A stretch of 6,146 nucleotides of DNA, from the NCBI GenBank assembly GCA_003158415.1, contig PMJA01000024.1, positions 1 through 6,146 of the forward strand. The letters run 5' to 3'. Of the stretch, positions 5,812 to 6,146 are shown one piece after another. Position 1 is the stretch's first letter, and each line of letters begins with the position of its first letter. The DNA comes from Methylobacter sp. (GTDB lineage Bacteria > Pseudomonadota > Gammaproteobacteria > Methylococcales > Methylomonadaceae). The position numbers and the translations under genes were made by a program. The notes below the pieces were generated by a model that saw only the letters and a list, made by a program, of their open reading frames with translations, ran no database searches and was not told the DNA's origin.

Positions 5812-6144
5812 GGCCATTTTTTCATGGGTTGCCGCTGCTTTTTCGTGTTCTTTGGCTAGCGCCTCATGGTGAACAGCCATCGCTTCGTGATGTTTCTTCA
5901 AGTCATGATGACCCGCTTTTTCATACTCTTTTGCCACCGATTTATGATGTTCCGCCATACCTTTGTGATGCTCTGCGTATTGCAATTCACGTTCGGATGC
6001 ATACCGATGCTGTTCAGGTGTTGTTGAAGGTTCAGTAATATTGGCGGGCTGTTCAGGAGCTGGTGTAATTTCCGCTAACAAAGGCGCAGAAACAACACCC
6101 ATACAAGCGGCTAAGACTAAACCAAGATAAGTATTTTTATTCAT
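5806..6144 (-). CDS. Exported histidine-rich heptad-repeat protein
   Basis: This encodes 112 residues, starting at the ATG at 6144-6142; the upstream region is outside the window. Residues 1-24 look like a signal peptide (MNKN, then YLGLVLAACMGVVSA, with likely cleavage after LLA at 22-24), so the product should be periplasmic or secreted. LAAC at 11-14 resembles a lipobox, but that would be an unusually short signal. Residues 25-45 are a Pro/Thr/Glu-rich linker. Residues about 53-112 are a charged helix of 7-residue units: AEHHKGM, AEHHKSV, AKEYEKA, a six-residue GHHDLK, KHHEAMA, VHHEALA, KEHEKAA, ATHEKMA. Thirteen His occur in the protein; His86, 93, 100 and 107 are exactly seven apart, which puts a His stripe on one helix face. 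Metal binding or self-assembly is suggested but not shown. I do not recognise a characterised family. Confidence 0.85.
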   Translation of the reverse strand: MNKNTYLGLVLAACMGVVSAPLLAEITPAPEQPANITEPSTTPEQHRYASERELQYAEHHKGMAEHHKSVAKEYEKAGHHDLKKHHEAMAVHHEALAKEHEKAAATHEKMAK

Positions 6145-6146
6145 AA

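Noticed and set aside
5839..5990. Repeated CAT/ATGATG-like DNA words read as a possible repeat array
   Set aside because: They are explained by the HH-containing heptads of the coding sequence; there is no regular DNA repeat with unique spacers, so no CRISPR.
5829..6038. A plus-strand open frame opposite the His-rich gene
   Set aside because: The minus-strand frame has a signal peptide, regular repeats and its own terminator; this is its complement.
6103..6114. LAAC lipobox in the His-rich protein
   Set aside because: Cleavage before Cys14 would leave a signal shorter than usual; cleavage after residue 24 fits better, although lipidation is not excluded.

Overview
The window looks like a chromosomal stretch of a Gram-negative proteobacterium of moderate GC content. 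The last gene has a signal peptide. Two gene pairs (a PPDK-like protein with a PhoU/DUF47-like partner, and a Crp-type regulator with a DUF2934 protein) are combinations I associate with gammaproteobacterial methylotrophs and betaproteobacteria. That taxonomic guess (Methylococcales or Nitrosomonadales type) is from memory and weak.

Layout: (1) bases 1-251 hold the 3' end of an IS5-family transposase with a divergent, possibly frameshifted C-terminus. (2) Bases 365-4134 hold a two-gene operon joined by an ATGA overlap. The first gene encodes a 646-residue mostly helical protein with a PhoU/DUF47-like C-terminal third. The second encodes a 610-residue short pyruvate,phosphate dikinase (PPDK) homologue that has the ATP-grasp and phosphohistidine domains but no PEP/pyruvate barrel. 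(3) Bases 4343-4612 encode a small acidic protein of unknown function, preceded by a good ribosome binding site and an inverted repeat; it contains a nine-A tract near its end. (4) Bases 4714-5621 hold a second ATGA-coupled pair: a Crp/Fnr-superfamily regulator and a 61-residue DUF2934 protein. A Crp-like palindrome (TGTGC-N6-GCACA) lies 72 bases upstream of the regulator. (5) A convergent intergenic region contains a strong hairpin that acts as an intrinsic terminator for the minus strand. (6) Bases 5806-6144 encode, on the minus strand, an exported small protein made of histidine-rich heptads.

The most interesting unit is the 365-4134 operon. A dikinase half that should take phosphate from ATP and Pi onto a histidine, but has no domain to pass it to pyruvate, is translationally coupled to a protein with a phosphate-regulator-like helical bundle. 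I infer a shared phosphate or phosphotransfer role; nothing in the sequence proves it. No tRNA, rRNA or CRISPR array was seen.
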